9,264 bases of DNA from Parabacteroides sp. (GTDB lineage Bacteria; Bacteroidota; Bacteroidia; Bacteroidales; Tannerellaceae): NCBI GenBank assembly GCA_020026285.1, contig JAHHQS010000149.1, forward strand, positions 1-9,264, read 5' to 3'. Of the stretch, positions 1 to 7,221 are shown piece after piece; the first letter of the stretch is position 1; each line of letters starts with the position of its first letter. The translations under genes were made by a program, and so were the position numbers. Under the pieces are notes generated by a model, which did not search any database, was not told the DNA's origin, and was given only the letters and a program-made list of their open reading frames with translations.

Positions 1-1133
1 ATTTATTACTTTTAATAACTAGTCTAAATTTTATTTCTAATATATTTTATACGGAATGGATCAATGAAGCTTTTGAGGATTTTAAATTTATAGCTATAAA
101 AACGATTATAATACGTTCTTTATACGCAATAGGTATTTTGCTATTTGTTAAGGAACCTGATGATGTTTGGATTTATCTTTTATTATTGGTTCTTTCCAAT
201 TTTTTAAATTATATCGTAGGCTTTATTTATGCAAGGAGGTATACTGACTTTTCTTTGTTTTCTTTAAAATGGAGTAGATGTAATATTAATTTTATGCTTT
301 ATTTACCTCCGCTTTTGTTTATTTTGTTGCTTAATAATAGTAGTGTGTTTTATACTCTTTTAGATAGATTAATGTTGGGAACATACTGTGGAGCAGATTC
401 TGTCGCATTTTACTCAGTTGGACAGAAGATTATGGAAATAACTCGTTCGTTATTATTAACTCTAACATTTGTTACTTTACCCCGACTTTCGTATTATTTG
501 AATAATCAATATGACTTATATCTTTTGAATCTTAACAAACTTATTCATATTGTATTAATGTTGGCTATTCCAATGGGGATTGGACTGATGTTATTAAGTC
601 ATTCTATTGTGCTTGTTTTTGCTGGCTCACAATATTCAGAAGCAGTTTGGCCTTTGTGTATATTTGGTTTCCGATTTATAACATTGATGGTTGAGAACAT
701 TACAGCTCAGCAAACGATGTTTTTACATGGCAAGGAAAAGATCATAGCATTATGTAATGCTATGTGGGGAGTATGTAACTTGTTGTTAAATTATCTATTT
801 GTGAAAATAGGTGTATTTACCCCCTCTACTGCAATTGCTACTACATTATTTGCAGAGCTAGGATTACTTACTACAGAATTGTGGTATATCAAAACACGAT
901 TAAACATACGTATAGTACTTTTTACAAAAGATAGTGGTATTTATTTTTTATTATCTCTTTGTTTTGTTCCTATTATTGCTGGATTTAAGCTATGTATAAT
1001 GAATGGCGTTGTCTTTTTCGTATTATCAATTTTAGCATGTGTTATGTTCTATATATTGATTCTATACTTATTAAAAAATAAAGTATTAATAGAAGTATTG
1101 AATCATTTTGTCCCGAGTATGAAAATGAAGTAA
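1..1133 (+). CDS. wzx: Wzx-type polysaccharide flippase, 5'-truncated by window edge
   Basis: This is an inner-membrane flippase of the polysaccharide transporter (MOP/MATE-like) superfamily. It would move undecaprenyl-linked repeat units across the membrane. The reading frame is open to the left edge, with the first complete codon at base 3, so about 376 residues are visible; Wzx proteins are usually near 450-500, so roughly the first 100 are missing. The TTG at 138 is internal: the codons before it continue the same hydrophobic protein, including a stretch reading EWINEAFEDFKFIAI. Family-like signs are many hydrophobic segments broken by short polar loops, the LLDRLMLG motif near visible residues 119-126, and FYSVGQK near 136-142. 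The stop is 33 bases before the cytidylyltransferase gene, consistent with one operon. Its position beside a Wzy-like gene supports a Wzx/Wzy-dependent pathway. Family call is firm; the substrate cannot be read from sequence. Confidence 0.9.
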   Translation, partial: LLLLITSLNFISNIFYTEWINEAFEDFKFIAIKTIIIRSLYAIGILLFVKEPDDVWIYLLLLVLSNFLNYIVGFIYARRYTDFSLFSLKWSRCNINFMLYLPPLLFILLLNNSSVFYTLLDRLMLGTYCGADSVAFYSVGQKIMEITRSLLLTLTFVTLPRLSYYLNNQYDLYLLNLNKLIHIVLMLAIPMGIGLMLLSHSIVLVFAGSQYSEAVWPLCIFGFRFITLMVENITAQQTMFLHGKEKIIALCNAMWGVCNLLLNYLFVKIGVFTPSTAIATTLFAELGLLTTELWYIKTRLNIRIVLFTKDSGIYFLLSLCFVPIIAGFKLCIMNGVVFFVLSILACVMFYILILYLLKNKVLIEVLNHFVPSMKMK

Positions 1134-1166
1134 AGGAAGATATATAATTTTTTTAAATATAAAAAT

Positions 1167-1826
1167 ATGGATGCAATATTATTGTCGGCAGGAATAGGCT
1201 CGCGTACTGGGTTGAAATATCCAAAGCAATTTTTGTCTATCAATGGTAAACCGATGTTAGTTTATTCATTGGAAGTATTACGAAGGTGTAAAGAGATAGA
1301 TAAGATTGTGGTTACTTGCACTCAAGATTATTTGGAAGTATATCAAGGCTATATTGAAAAGTATCATATCAATGATGTTCATTGTGTACTTGGAGGAAGT
1401 ACCCGACAAGAGTCTGTAAGACTTGCTTTAGAATATGTGAATACAGAGAAAGTTATGGTGCATGAAGCTGCTCGTCCTTTGATTTCTGTTGATTTTGTAG
1501 AAAGTGTTTTGGCTGTCAAAAATGAAGTAGCTGTTGTACCTACTATCCCTGTTAAATTTACTGTGGTAGAAGGAGGAATATATATGGAAAAAGAATTGAT
1601 TAGAAGTTGTTTACATAATATACAGCTACCTCAGGTTTTTGATACTCACATTCTTTATGATGCGCATCAAGAAGCTGTAAGAGATGGATATGTGGCAACT
1701 GAAGATGGTATGTTGGTTTTTCATTATGGGCATAAAGTCCGTTTTATTGAAGGAAGAGAGTCAAATATAAAAGTGACTACGATGTTAGATATTGAGATTG
1801 TTGAAAAATTATTGAAGCTATCATAA
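1167..1826 (+). CDS. IspD/TarI-family cytidylyltransferase (probable CDP-alditol synthesis)
   Basis: A 219-residue cytosolic nucleotidyltransferase that would join CTP to an alditol phosphate or similar substrate, releasing pyrophosphate. Visible family motifs are SAGIGSR at 7-13 with K20 in YPKQF (nucleotide-binding loop), GGSTRQESV at 76-84, HEAARP at 99-104, PQVF at 155-158, TED at 178-180 and EGRESNIKVT at 195-204. Length matches single-domain IspD and TarI enzymes. The motifs alone cannot separate IspD (MEP isoprenoid pathway) from TarI or the N-terminal half of Haemophilus Bcs1/Acs1 (CDP-ribitol). The setting decides: it sits in a glycan operon, 5 bases before a short-chain reductase and two genes before a LicD-family transferase, so CDP-ribitol or another CDP-alditol is the better reading. 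The usual Asp of the HDAARP motif is Glu here. The start is ATG with no clear Shine-Dalgarno sequence. Family confidence is high, substrate moderate. Confidence 0.9.
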   Translation: MDAILLSAGIGSRTGLKYPKQFLSINGKPMLVYSLEVLRRCKEIDKIVVTCTQDYLEVYQGYIEKYHINDVHCVLGGSTRQESVRLALEYVNTEKVMVHEAARPLISVDFVESVLAVKNEVAVVPTIPVKFTVVEGGIYMEKELIRSCLHNIQLPQVFDTHILYDAHQEAVRDGYVATEDGMLVFHYGHKVRFIEGRESNIKVTTMLDIEIVEKLLKLS

Positions 1827-1831
1827 GAGTT

Positions 1832-2527
1832 ATGTTGAAAAATAGAGTTGTTGTCATTACTGGGGCTAGTTCTGGTATTGGTCAAAGTACAGCTATAAAG
1901 TTACAAGATCAAGGCTATATTGTAGTTTGGAGTAGTCGTCATATTCAAGATGATTTGCGTATTCAGAAATTGCTTAAAGGGAGATCGGTATGTCAGGACG
2001 TTGATGTAGCAAATGAATCTTCTGTTATTTCTTTGTTTGGTTTTGTTCGAGAGCATTTCGGAAGATTGGATGCATTAATAAATTGCGCAGGATATGTAGA
2101 ACCAGAAGGGGTATTCTCAACGACTTTGGAGAATTGGGAAAAAACTATTACTATTAATTTAACTGGTACATTTCTTTGTTGTAAGTATGCCAGTCTACTG
2201 ATGAAACAGAATGGTGGGAAAATTATAAATATAGCTTCTACCGCTGGTTTAACTCCTCGTCCTGGATGGAGTGCTTATGCCGCAGCTAAAAGTGGAGTTA
2301 TAAATTTTTCTTCAGCGGTTGCAGAAGAGTTGGCTGCTTATGATATTAAGATTTTTGTGATTTGTCCGGGGCGTACGGCTACTCCTTTACGGAAAATATT
2401 GGCTCCTACGGAAGATCCTAAGTCTATTATGCAACCGGATACAGTAGCTGACACAATTGTATTCTGTTTGACAGATGCTGCTAATCCCATAGAAGGACAG
2501 CCTATTTTAGTAAGAGAAAGATTCTAA
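1832..2527 (+). CDS. Short-chain dehydrogenase/reductase, probable alditol-forming reductase
   Basis: A 231-residue classical SDR oxidoreductase using NAD(P)H. The Rossmann glycine motif TGASSGIG is at 10-17, the NCAG version of the NNAG motif at 84-87, and the expected catalytic residues are N109, S136 and the Y149-x-x-x-K153 pair, followed by PG at 179-180. All active-site residues are present, so it should be functional. It starts 5 bases after the cytidylyltransferase stop, implying coupled expression. In the Haemophilus Bcs1/Acs1 enzyme an IspD-like domain is fused to an SDR domain that reduces ribulose 5-phosphate to ribitol 5-phosphate; these two adjacent genes look like a split version. 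By that analogy the substrate would be ribulose 5-phosphate or another ketose phosphate. This is inference, since SDR sequences do not reveal substrate. A nucleotide-sugar reductase role is the main alternative. Confidence 0.88.
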   Translation: MLKNRVVVITGASSGIGQSTAIKLQDQGYIVVWSSRHIQDDLRIQKLLKGRSVCQDVDVANESSVISLFGFVREHFGRLDALINCAGYVEPEGVFSTTLENWEKTITINLTGTFLCCKYASLLMKQNGGKIINIASTAGLTPRPGWSAYAAAKSGVINFSSAVAEELAAYDIKIFVICPGRTATPLRKILAPTEDPKSIMQPDTVADTIVFCLTDAANPIEGQPILVRERF

Positions 2528-2551
2528 GTTATAAGATAAAGATGTAATAAG

Positions 2552-3364
2552 ATGAGTGAGAATGTTGATATTGAGGATATTCATAATGCTTTGTTGGAAA
2601 TATTAATCGATTTTGATAGAATATGTAGAAAACATAATCTGACATATTATATGTTAGGTGGAACATTACTTGGAGCTGTTAGACATCATGGATTTATACC
2701 TTGGGATGATGATATTGATGTAGGGATGCCTCGAGCGGATTATGAGCGTTTTATAAGGTTGCCGCAAATAGAATTTCCTCAGCGCCTTCAAGTATGGAAT
2801 TTACATAAGGCTCCTAAGAAATATATGTTTAACTTTTCAAAACTAGTTGATATAGAAACGTCTATGATTCCAATAGAAAATCCGAATTATACAATTGGAG
2901 TATTCTTGGATATATTCCCCATAGACGGGACATCTAAATATGTTTTTTTTAGAAAAATGCAAGTTAAGTTAATTCAGTTTTTTCAAGTTTTGAGATCTTA
3001 TAAATATTTGTCTAAGCAAAATGAAATAACTTCTTTAAAATCTTTGTCTATGAAATCTTTGTCTATTATATTTTCAAACCATATTCATGATTTAATAGAT
3101 ATGCTAGTGACTAAGTTTGATTTTTCTACGTCTCTTTATGTGGGCAATCTGTTAGGCGTTTATGGCAAGAAAGAAATTATGTCTAAATATATTTTTGGGA
3201 ATCCTGTTGAATTGGAGTTTGAGGGATATTCTTTTTATGCACCTCAAGAATATGATTTATGGTTGAAGAATGTGTATGGAGATTATATGGTGTTACCACC
3301 AATGGACAAACGCCAAATGCCTCATGAATACATTTCAATAAATTTAAAACATTCCTGCCTTTGA
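2552..3364 (+). CDS. licD: LicD-family phosphotransferase (putative alditol-phosphate transferase)
   Basis: A 270-residue LicD-family protein of normal family length. Members move a phospho-group from a CDP-activated donor onto a glycan; bacterial LicD proteins handle phosphocholine, while the related eukaryotic fukutin and FKRP transfer ribitol 5-phosphate from CDP-ribitol. The hallmark block spans residues 36-64: GGTLLGAVRHHGFIPW is followed by the acidic DDDID cluster at 52-56, expected to bind metal. FLDIFPIDG at 118-126 and YGDYM at 242-246 are further LicD-like elements. No signal peptide is seen, so it probably acts on the cytoplasmic face. The cytidylyltransferase/reductase pair just upstream is the likely donor supplier. 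No choline kinase, transporter or LicC-like gene is visible, which argues against phosphocholine. The gene holds a 15-base tandem duplication and a run of eight T. Family call is strong; donor is inferred. Confidence 0.9.
   Translation: MSENVDIEDIHNALLEILIDFDRICRKHNLTYYMLGGTLLGAVRHHGFIPWDDDIDVGMPRADYERFIRLPQIEFPQRLQVWNLHKAPKKYMFNFSKLVDIETSMIPIENPNYTIGVFLDIFPIDGTSKYVFFRKMQVKLIQFFQVLRSYKYLSKQNEITSLKSLSMKSLSIIFSNHIHDLIDMLVTKFDFSTSLYVGNLLGVYGKKEIMSKYIFGNPVELEFEGYSFYAPQEYDLWLKNVYGDYMVLPPMDKRQMPHEYISINLKHSCL
3038..3067 (+). repeat. 15-base in-frame tandem duplication inside licD
   Basis: Two copies of a 15-base unit lie head to tail at 3038-3052 and 3053-3067 and differ only at the last base. They encode KSLSM then KSLSI (residues 163-172 of the LicD protein). 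The repeat keeps frame and falls in the divergent middle of the protein, away from the acidic motif, so it probably does little to activity. It looks like a slipped-strand duplication. Confidence 0.7.
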
Positions 3365-3408
3365 TTTAATCACTGTTTTTCTTCTCTTTAAGTTGAGATA
3401 ATATTAGT

Positions 3409-4398
3409 ATGATGAAGGTTTCAATACTCGTACCAGTTTATAAAGTGGAGAACTTTATAAGTAAATGTGCATGTTCTTTGTTTGAACAAACTTATGAGAA
3501 TATTGAATATGTTTTTGTTGATGATTGTAGTCCGGATAAGAGCATTCAGATTCTTAAGGAGATGCTACTTCATTATCCTAATCGCCAGTTTCAGGTGAAG
3601 ATAGTAACTCATTCAGTAAATAGAGGATTAGCCGCTGCAAGGAATACCGCATTAAAACACGCTACAGGGAAGTATGTATTAAATGTGGACAGTGATGATT
3701 ATTTAGAGCATGATGCTATACGATTGCTTTATGAAAAAGCAGAAAAAGAAGAAGCTGATGTTGTTGTTTTTGATTCATATATAGATTGTTTAGGAAAAAG
3801 ACGAAAATTACGTGAAATTTTCGTTGGGAATAAAGTTGAATATATAAAAAAAGTCTTGCAATTGGAGGTTACTCCCTCTATTTGGAGTCGTTTTCTAAAG
3901 CGTGATTTGTATATAAAATCAGAGATTCGTGCAATTGACGGGGTTAATCAGGGAGAAGATCTTTCTGTAATACCTCGCTTGTTATATAGTGCCAATAGGA
4001 TTGTAAAATTGGATGAATACTTATATAATTATGTGCAGTATAATACCAGTTCATATACAAATAATGTGACAAAAAAGGCTTTAAGTAATATGATTCAAGT
4101 TTGTGATATGTTGAGCATTTTTTTTAACGGTGTTAATGATGCCGATTTGTATTCGAAGTCCCTGTTAATTATGAAATTGAGAGTTAAAATTTATTTGTTA
4201 AAACATATAGATAAAGATAACTTGCCAGAAGTTTCAAATTTATTTTTGGACATTGAGCAAAAACACCGATCTTTTCTAATGTTTCACGAACAAGTTATGT
4301 TGCTTATTTCTAGGTATAAGTTTTATTGCTTATTGAGATTATATACCGATATTGGAATTTTATTTAGAAAATATTTACGTATTATATTGGGGGATTAG
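3409..4398 (+). CDS. GT2 family glycosyltransferase
   Basis: A 329-residue family 2 (GT-A fold) glycosyltransferase, expected to add one sugar from a nucleotide-sugar donor to the lipid-linked repeat unit at the cytoplasmic face. The N-terminal part is typical: VSILVPVYKVENFI at 4-17, VFVDDCSPD at 35-43, NRGLAAARNTAL at 71-82, and the metal-binding DxD-type motif VDSDDYLE at 93-100. A GED motif near 182-184 is likely the catalytic-base region. The C-terminal 100 residues are basic and poorly conserved by eye. Two ATG codons stand in tandem at the start (3409 and 3412), and either could be used. The 44-base gap before it is the largest between complete genes in the operon, but I see no convincing promoter there. 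The donor sugar and linkage cannot be predicted. Confidence 0.9.
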   Translation: MMKVSILVPVYKVENFISKCACSLFEQTYENIEYVFVDDCSPDKSIQILKEMLLHYPNRQFQVKIVTHSVNRGLAAARNTALKHATGKYVLNVDSDDYLEHDAIRLLYEKAEKEEADVVVFDSYIDCLGKRRKLREIFVGNKVEYIKKVLQLEVTPSIWSRFLKRDLYIKSEIRAIDGVNQGEDLSVIPRLLYSANRIVKLDEYLYNYVQYNTSSYTNNVTKKALSNMIQVCDMLSIFFNGVNDADLYSKSLLIMKLRVKIYLLKHIDKDNLPEVSNLFLDIEQKHRSFLMFHEQVMLLISRYKFYCLLRLYTDIGILFRKYLRIILGD

Positions 4399-4406
4399 TT
4401 TTATAT

Positions 4407-5531
4407 ATGGAGATAATGAGCAATGCACTTTTTTTGCATAAAACTAAAGTTGATATATTAAATAATTTATTTGTCTTCTTTTTTGTACTAAGCTTCTATA
4501 ATTTTACTTATCAATCAAATATATATATATTATATTCCGTGATCTTTATTCCGTTTTTATTGATAAATAGGATGAATAAATATTTGCATTGGTTTGTGAT
4601 CTTATTTATTTCTATATTTATTCTTCAGTTAATCTATCATGGGGCTAAAGACGCTTTTAGAATATATAAGACATTTGTAGTTCTATTACCTGCATTTTTA
4701 TGTAACCGGATAAAAGATAGAAATACAATATTTGACCTGCTTGACATTTTTGTTTATATCAATGTAACTATCGTTTATATTGATTTCTGTTTGTTTTTTG
4801 TAACAGGAATAACTATGACATCTGTTGGTAACTCTGGCTTTATGCCAAGAATAGGAGCTTTGACAGAGGACTCTAATTTTTATTCTTATTTGATATTGGT
4901 CTATTCTTTTTTTAGAATAGTGAGAAAGAAGGACTTCCCATATATCTGTCTATTTTCTATTATTTTATCAGGTTCCTTTGCGGCCATCTTAATGTCGATT
5001 TTATTACTGTTTATATATCACATAATAAATAAAATTGAGACTGATAAAAGCGAACGTATGTTTAGAGGCTTTGTTACATCTTTTACAATTATATTATTTC
5101 TGTGCTATTTTTTAGTAGTCTATTTTTCTAATGATATAATAGATTATTTTGAGTCTTTAGGATTTGTAGGGTTATTAGAGATAAAACTAATATCTATGAG
5201 CCATAGATTTTTGGTGCAAAACGAGTCGATGTTATTGTTTCTGGAGCAGTATAATTTATTTATGGGTGCAGGAGCTGGCGAAACGATAAACTTGAATAGT
5301 TTGGGATTAAATTTACATAATAGTTACTGTCAGCTGCTCTTGGAATCAGGCTTGTTCTGCTTTTTATTGGTCTTATTTGTAGTTGCATATATGGGGAATA
5401 AGATACATGATTTGAGAATATATGTGTTGTTTTGTAGCGTTTTTTTGTTGGGTTGTATGATGGAAATATTATATTTCCCATTATTGTCATTTATTTATTA
5501 TTATGATCGATCAAGTTGGGGTAAGAACTAA
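4407..5531 (+). CDS. wzy: Wzy-like O-antigen/capsule polymerase, integral membrane
   Basis: A 374-residue, very hydrophobic protein with about ten predicted membrane segments by eye (for example 20-55, 62-78, 88-98, 111-133, 158-171, 179-208, 221-240, 314-329 and 338-364). It would polymerise repeat units at the periplasmic face. Wzy/O-antigen-ligase-like signs are RIGALTEDSNFYSYL at 148-162, SHRF at 265-268 and a late loop with GAGAGE at 287-292 and LHNSYCQLLLESGL at 303-316, resembling the conserved H-x-S region of that family. Wzy proteins diverge strongly, so topology and position beside GT2 genes and a Wzx gene carry much of the call. The ATG at 4407 lies 8 bases after the previous stop; a second ATG at 4416 is an alternative. 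The 3' end overlaps the next gene by 29 bases. It is among the most AT-rich stretches of the window, as is common for polymerase genes. Confidence 0.83.
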   Translation: MEIMSNALFLHKTKVDILNNLFVFFFVLSFYNFTYQSNIYILYSVIFIPFLLINRMNKYLHWFVILFISIFILQLIYHGAKDAFRIYKTFVVLLPAFLCNRIKDRNTIFDLLDIFVYINVTIVYIDFCLFFVTGITMTSVGNSGFMPRIGALTEDSNFYSYLILVYSFFRIVRKKDFPYICLFSIILSGSFAAILMSILLLFIYHIINKIETDKSERMFRGFVTSFTIILFLCYFLVVYFSNDIIDYFESLGFVGLLEIKLISMSHRFLVQNESMLLFLEQYNLFMGAGAGETINLNSLGLNLHNSYCQLLLESGLFCFLLVLFVVAYMGNKIHDLRIYVLFCSVFLLGCMMEILYFPLLSFIYYYDRSSWGKN

Positions 5532-6387
5532 GTACGATTTAGTCTTTGTAGTTACTTACATTGACCAAAAACATATCGGTAGTTTGCTTAAGAGTATATA
5601 TGATTATAATACTGTCTTATCTGTATTAGTAGTTCTTGTGGAGCAAGGAGGGATGATATTTGATATAGAGGGGTATGTAAACTCTAATATTCTAATTAAG
5701 AAAATAAGAATACAAAATATCATAAGTCTTTCATCGGCTCGTAACTGTGCGTTGAATTATCTCAAAAAATTTCAGATTCAATTTGGGCATATAATGTTTC
5801 CTGATGATGATTCAATTTTTGATATGGAGTTTTTTATAAAATATAAGTCAGTTGTAGAGAATGATAAATGCTATTTAATAGATGTGTTTTTCTTAAATAG
5901 TGTAGAGTTGTATAGACCTAATTTTTTTAATGATTCTCAGAAATTACATAGAAAAGATTATCCTTTTGCCATGTCTGTTAATCTTATTATATGTCAATCA
6001 ATATTTATGCAAGTAGGGGATTTTGATGAGAATATGGGGGTTGGAGCTATTTATGGAGCAGCAGAAGATTCGGACTATTTTTTACGTTGTATAAACTGTG
6101 GAGCGAATTTTTATTATTCTAAACAATTGATTAATTTTCATCCTCATTATGAAGTAAAATATAAAAGTTTATCTGTAAAGAATCTGTGCTATCGTTTTAA
6201 GGCTTATGGGATGGGAGTTGAATATTTGTATTGTAAGCATAAGATGTATTTCTCTGCTGTCAATCTTTTATTTAGGGCAATAGGTGGAAGTTTGTTGAAT
6301 TTATTTTTATGTAATTTCCCTTTGTCTTTGGCATATATATACTCCTTTTATTATCGATTAATTGTTTTTAGTAAAAAAATATGGTAA
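5503..6387 (+). CDS. GT2-like glycosyltransferase with C-terminal hydrophobic region
   Basis: A 294-residue GT-A-type glycosyltransferase, more divergent than its neighbours. Visible motifs are VFVVTYIDQKHIGSLLKS at 14-31, SLSSARNCALNYL at 75-87 (the usual RN region of GT2 enzymes), MFPDDDSIFD at 98-107 as the DxD-type metal site, and GAAEDSDYFLRC at 185-196, where the ED pair resembles the catalytic-base motif. Residues about 250-290 are hydrophobic and may anchor it to the membrane. The start overlaps the polymerase gene by 29 bases. It is the only plausible start, since the next methionine (residue 51) lies beyond the N-terminal strand, so translation is probably coupled to wzy. It overlaps the following gene by 7 bases. 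It probably adds a sugar to the repeat unit; donor unknown. Confidence 0.85.
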   Translation: MIDQVGVRTKYDLVFVVTYIDQKHIGSLLKSIYDYNTVLSVLVVLVEQGGMIFDIEGYVNSNILIKKIRIQNIISLSSARNCALNYLKKFQIQFGHIMFPDDDSIFDMEFFIKYKSVVENDKCYLIDVFFLNSVELYRPNFFNDSQKLHRKDYPFAMSVNLIICQSIFMQVGDFDENMGVGAIYGAAEDSDYFLRCINCGANFYYSKQLINFHPHYEVKYKSLSVKNLCYRFKAYGMGVEYLYCKHKMYFSAVNLLFRAIGGSLLNLFLCNFPLSLAYIYSFYYRLIVFSKKIW

Positions 6388-7196
6388 ATTGTTCTATTGT
6401 AACTTATAGACATACGAGTGAAGAAATCACTTTGTTGTTAGATTGTATATTGAAGAGTTGTGTAAATAAGATTTATATTATTGATAATTCTCCAACTGAC
6501 GAATTGAAGGTAATTAGAAATTATTCTGAACATATAATTTATATTTTTAATGATAGTAATGTTGGGTATGGTGTGGCACATAACATGGCTTTAAGGAAAT
6601 CTATAGAAGAAAATGTGGATTATCATGTTGTGATAAATCCTGATATTTCTTTTGAAAAAGGATTGCTGAATAGATTAGCTTTGATTATGGATAAGAATAA
6701 AGATTATGGGCAGTTGATGCCCAAAGTCGTCTATCAAAATGGAGAATTGCAATATTTATGTCGTTTAATACCGACTCCATGGGATTATATATGTAAGCGT
6801 TATTTGCCGTTCAAGTATGCAAAAAAACATGCAGATAAATTTATGCTTAAATTTACTGGATATAATACAATTATGAATGTTCCTATTTTGTCTGGATGTT
6901 TTATGTTCTTACGAGTGAGTGCTTTAAAAGAAATAGGTCTGTTTGATGAGCGTTTTTTTATGTATCCTGAAGATGATGATTTAACACGAAGGATGCATAT
7001 GAAATATAAAACGATATATTACCCATATCTACAAGTTTGTCACGGCTATGAGGCCGCTCCTTATAAAAGCTTGAAAATGCATTTTATCTTGTTGTATAAC
7101 ATGGTGAAATATTTCAATAAGTGGGGATGGCTTTTTGATAAGAATAGGCGTGAGATAAATAAAAAAGTATTAATGGAATTAGATTATAAAAACTAA
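6381..7196 (+). CDS. GT2 glycosyltransferase, rhamnosyltransferase-like (WbbL type)
   Basis: A 271-residue GT2 enzyme whose layout resembles WbbL-type rhamnosyltransferases. It has the N-terminal strand CSIVTYRHTSEEITLLLDC at 4-22, IYIIDNSPTD at 31-40, NDSNVGYGVAHNMAL at 57-71, INPDISF at 85-91 as the metal-binding motif, SGCFMFLRVSAL at 171-182, and the acidic acceptor-side motif FDERFFMYPEDDDLTRRM at 188-205. H221 in the VCHGYEA stretch is also typical of this group. It should act at the cytoplasmic face on the growing lipid-linked unit. Rhamnose (or another 6-deoxy sugar) is only a family-level guess; these proteins are often over-annotated and no dTDP-rhamnose genes are in the window. The 7-base overlap with the preceding gene suggests translational coupling. 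It is the last gene before the rise in G+C content. Confidence 0.88.
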   Translation: MVNCSIVTYRHTSEEITLLLDCILKSCVNKIYIIDNSPTDELKVIRNYSEHIIYIFNDSNVGYGVAHNMALRKSIEENVDYHVVINPDISFEKGLLNRLALIMDKNKDYGQLMPKVVYQNGELQYLCRLIPTPWDYICKRYLPFKYAKKHADKFMLKFTGYNTIMNVPILSGCFMFLRVSALKEIGLFDERFFMYPEDDDLTRRMHMKYKTIYYPYLQVCHGYEAAPYKSLKMHFILLYNMVKYFNKWGWLFDKNRREINKKVLMELDYKN

Positions 7197-7221
7197 TGAA
7201 TAATATAGAATATACGTTTTT

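Noticed and set aside
138..1133. Flippase gene starting at TTG 138
   Set aside because: The same frame is open from base 3 and encodes typical flippase sequence, so 138 is an internal leucine codon and the gene is cut by the window edge.
1167..1826. Housekeeping IspD of the MEP isoprenoid pathway
   Set aside because: Motifs allow it, but the position in a glycan operon next to SDR and LicD genes favours a CDP-alditol role; not fully excluded without the rest of the genome.
2552..3364. Phosphocholine transfer by LicD
   Set aside because: No LicA-like kinase, LicB-like transporter or LicC-like gene is visible, and the adjacent cytidylyltransferase is paired with a reductase instead.
4519..4530. 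AT dinucleotide repeat (six units) in the polymerase gene
   Set aside because: It is short and lies in extremely AT-rich DNA; no second signal suggests phase variation or a regulatory role.
5260..5490. 76-residue frame on the minus strand
   Set aside because: It lies wholly inside the polymerase gene, shows no family motif and has low-complexity shadow composition.
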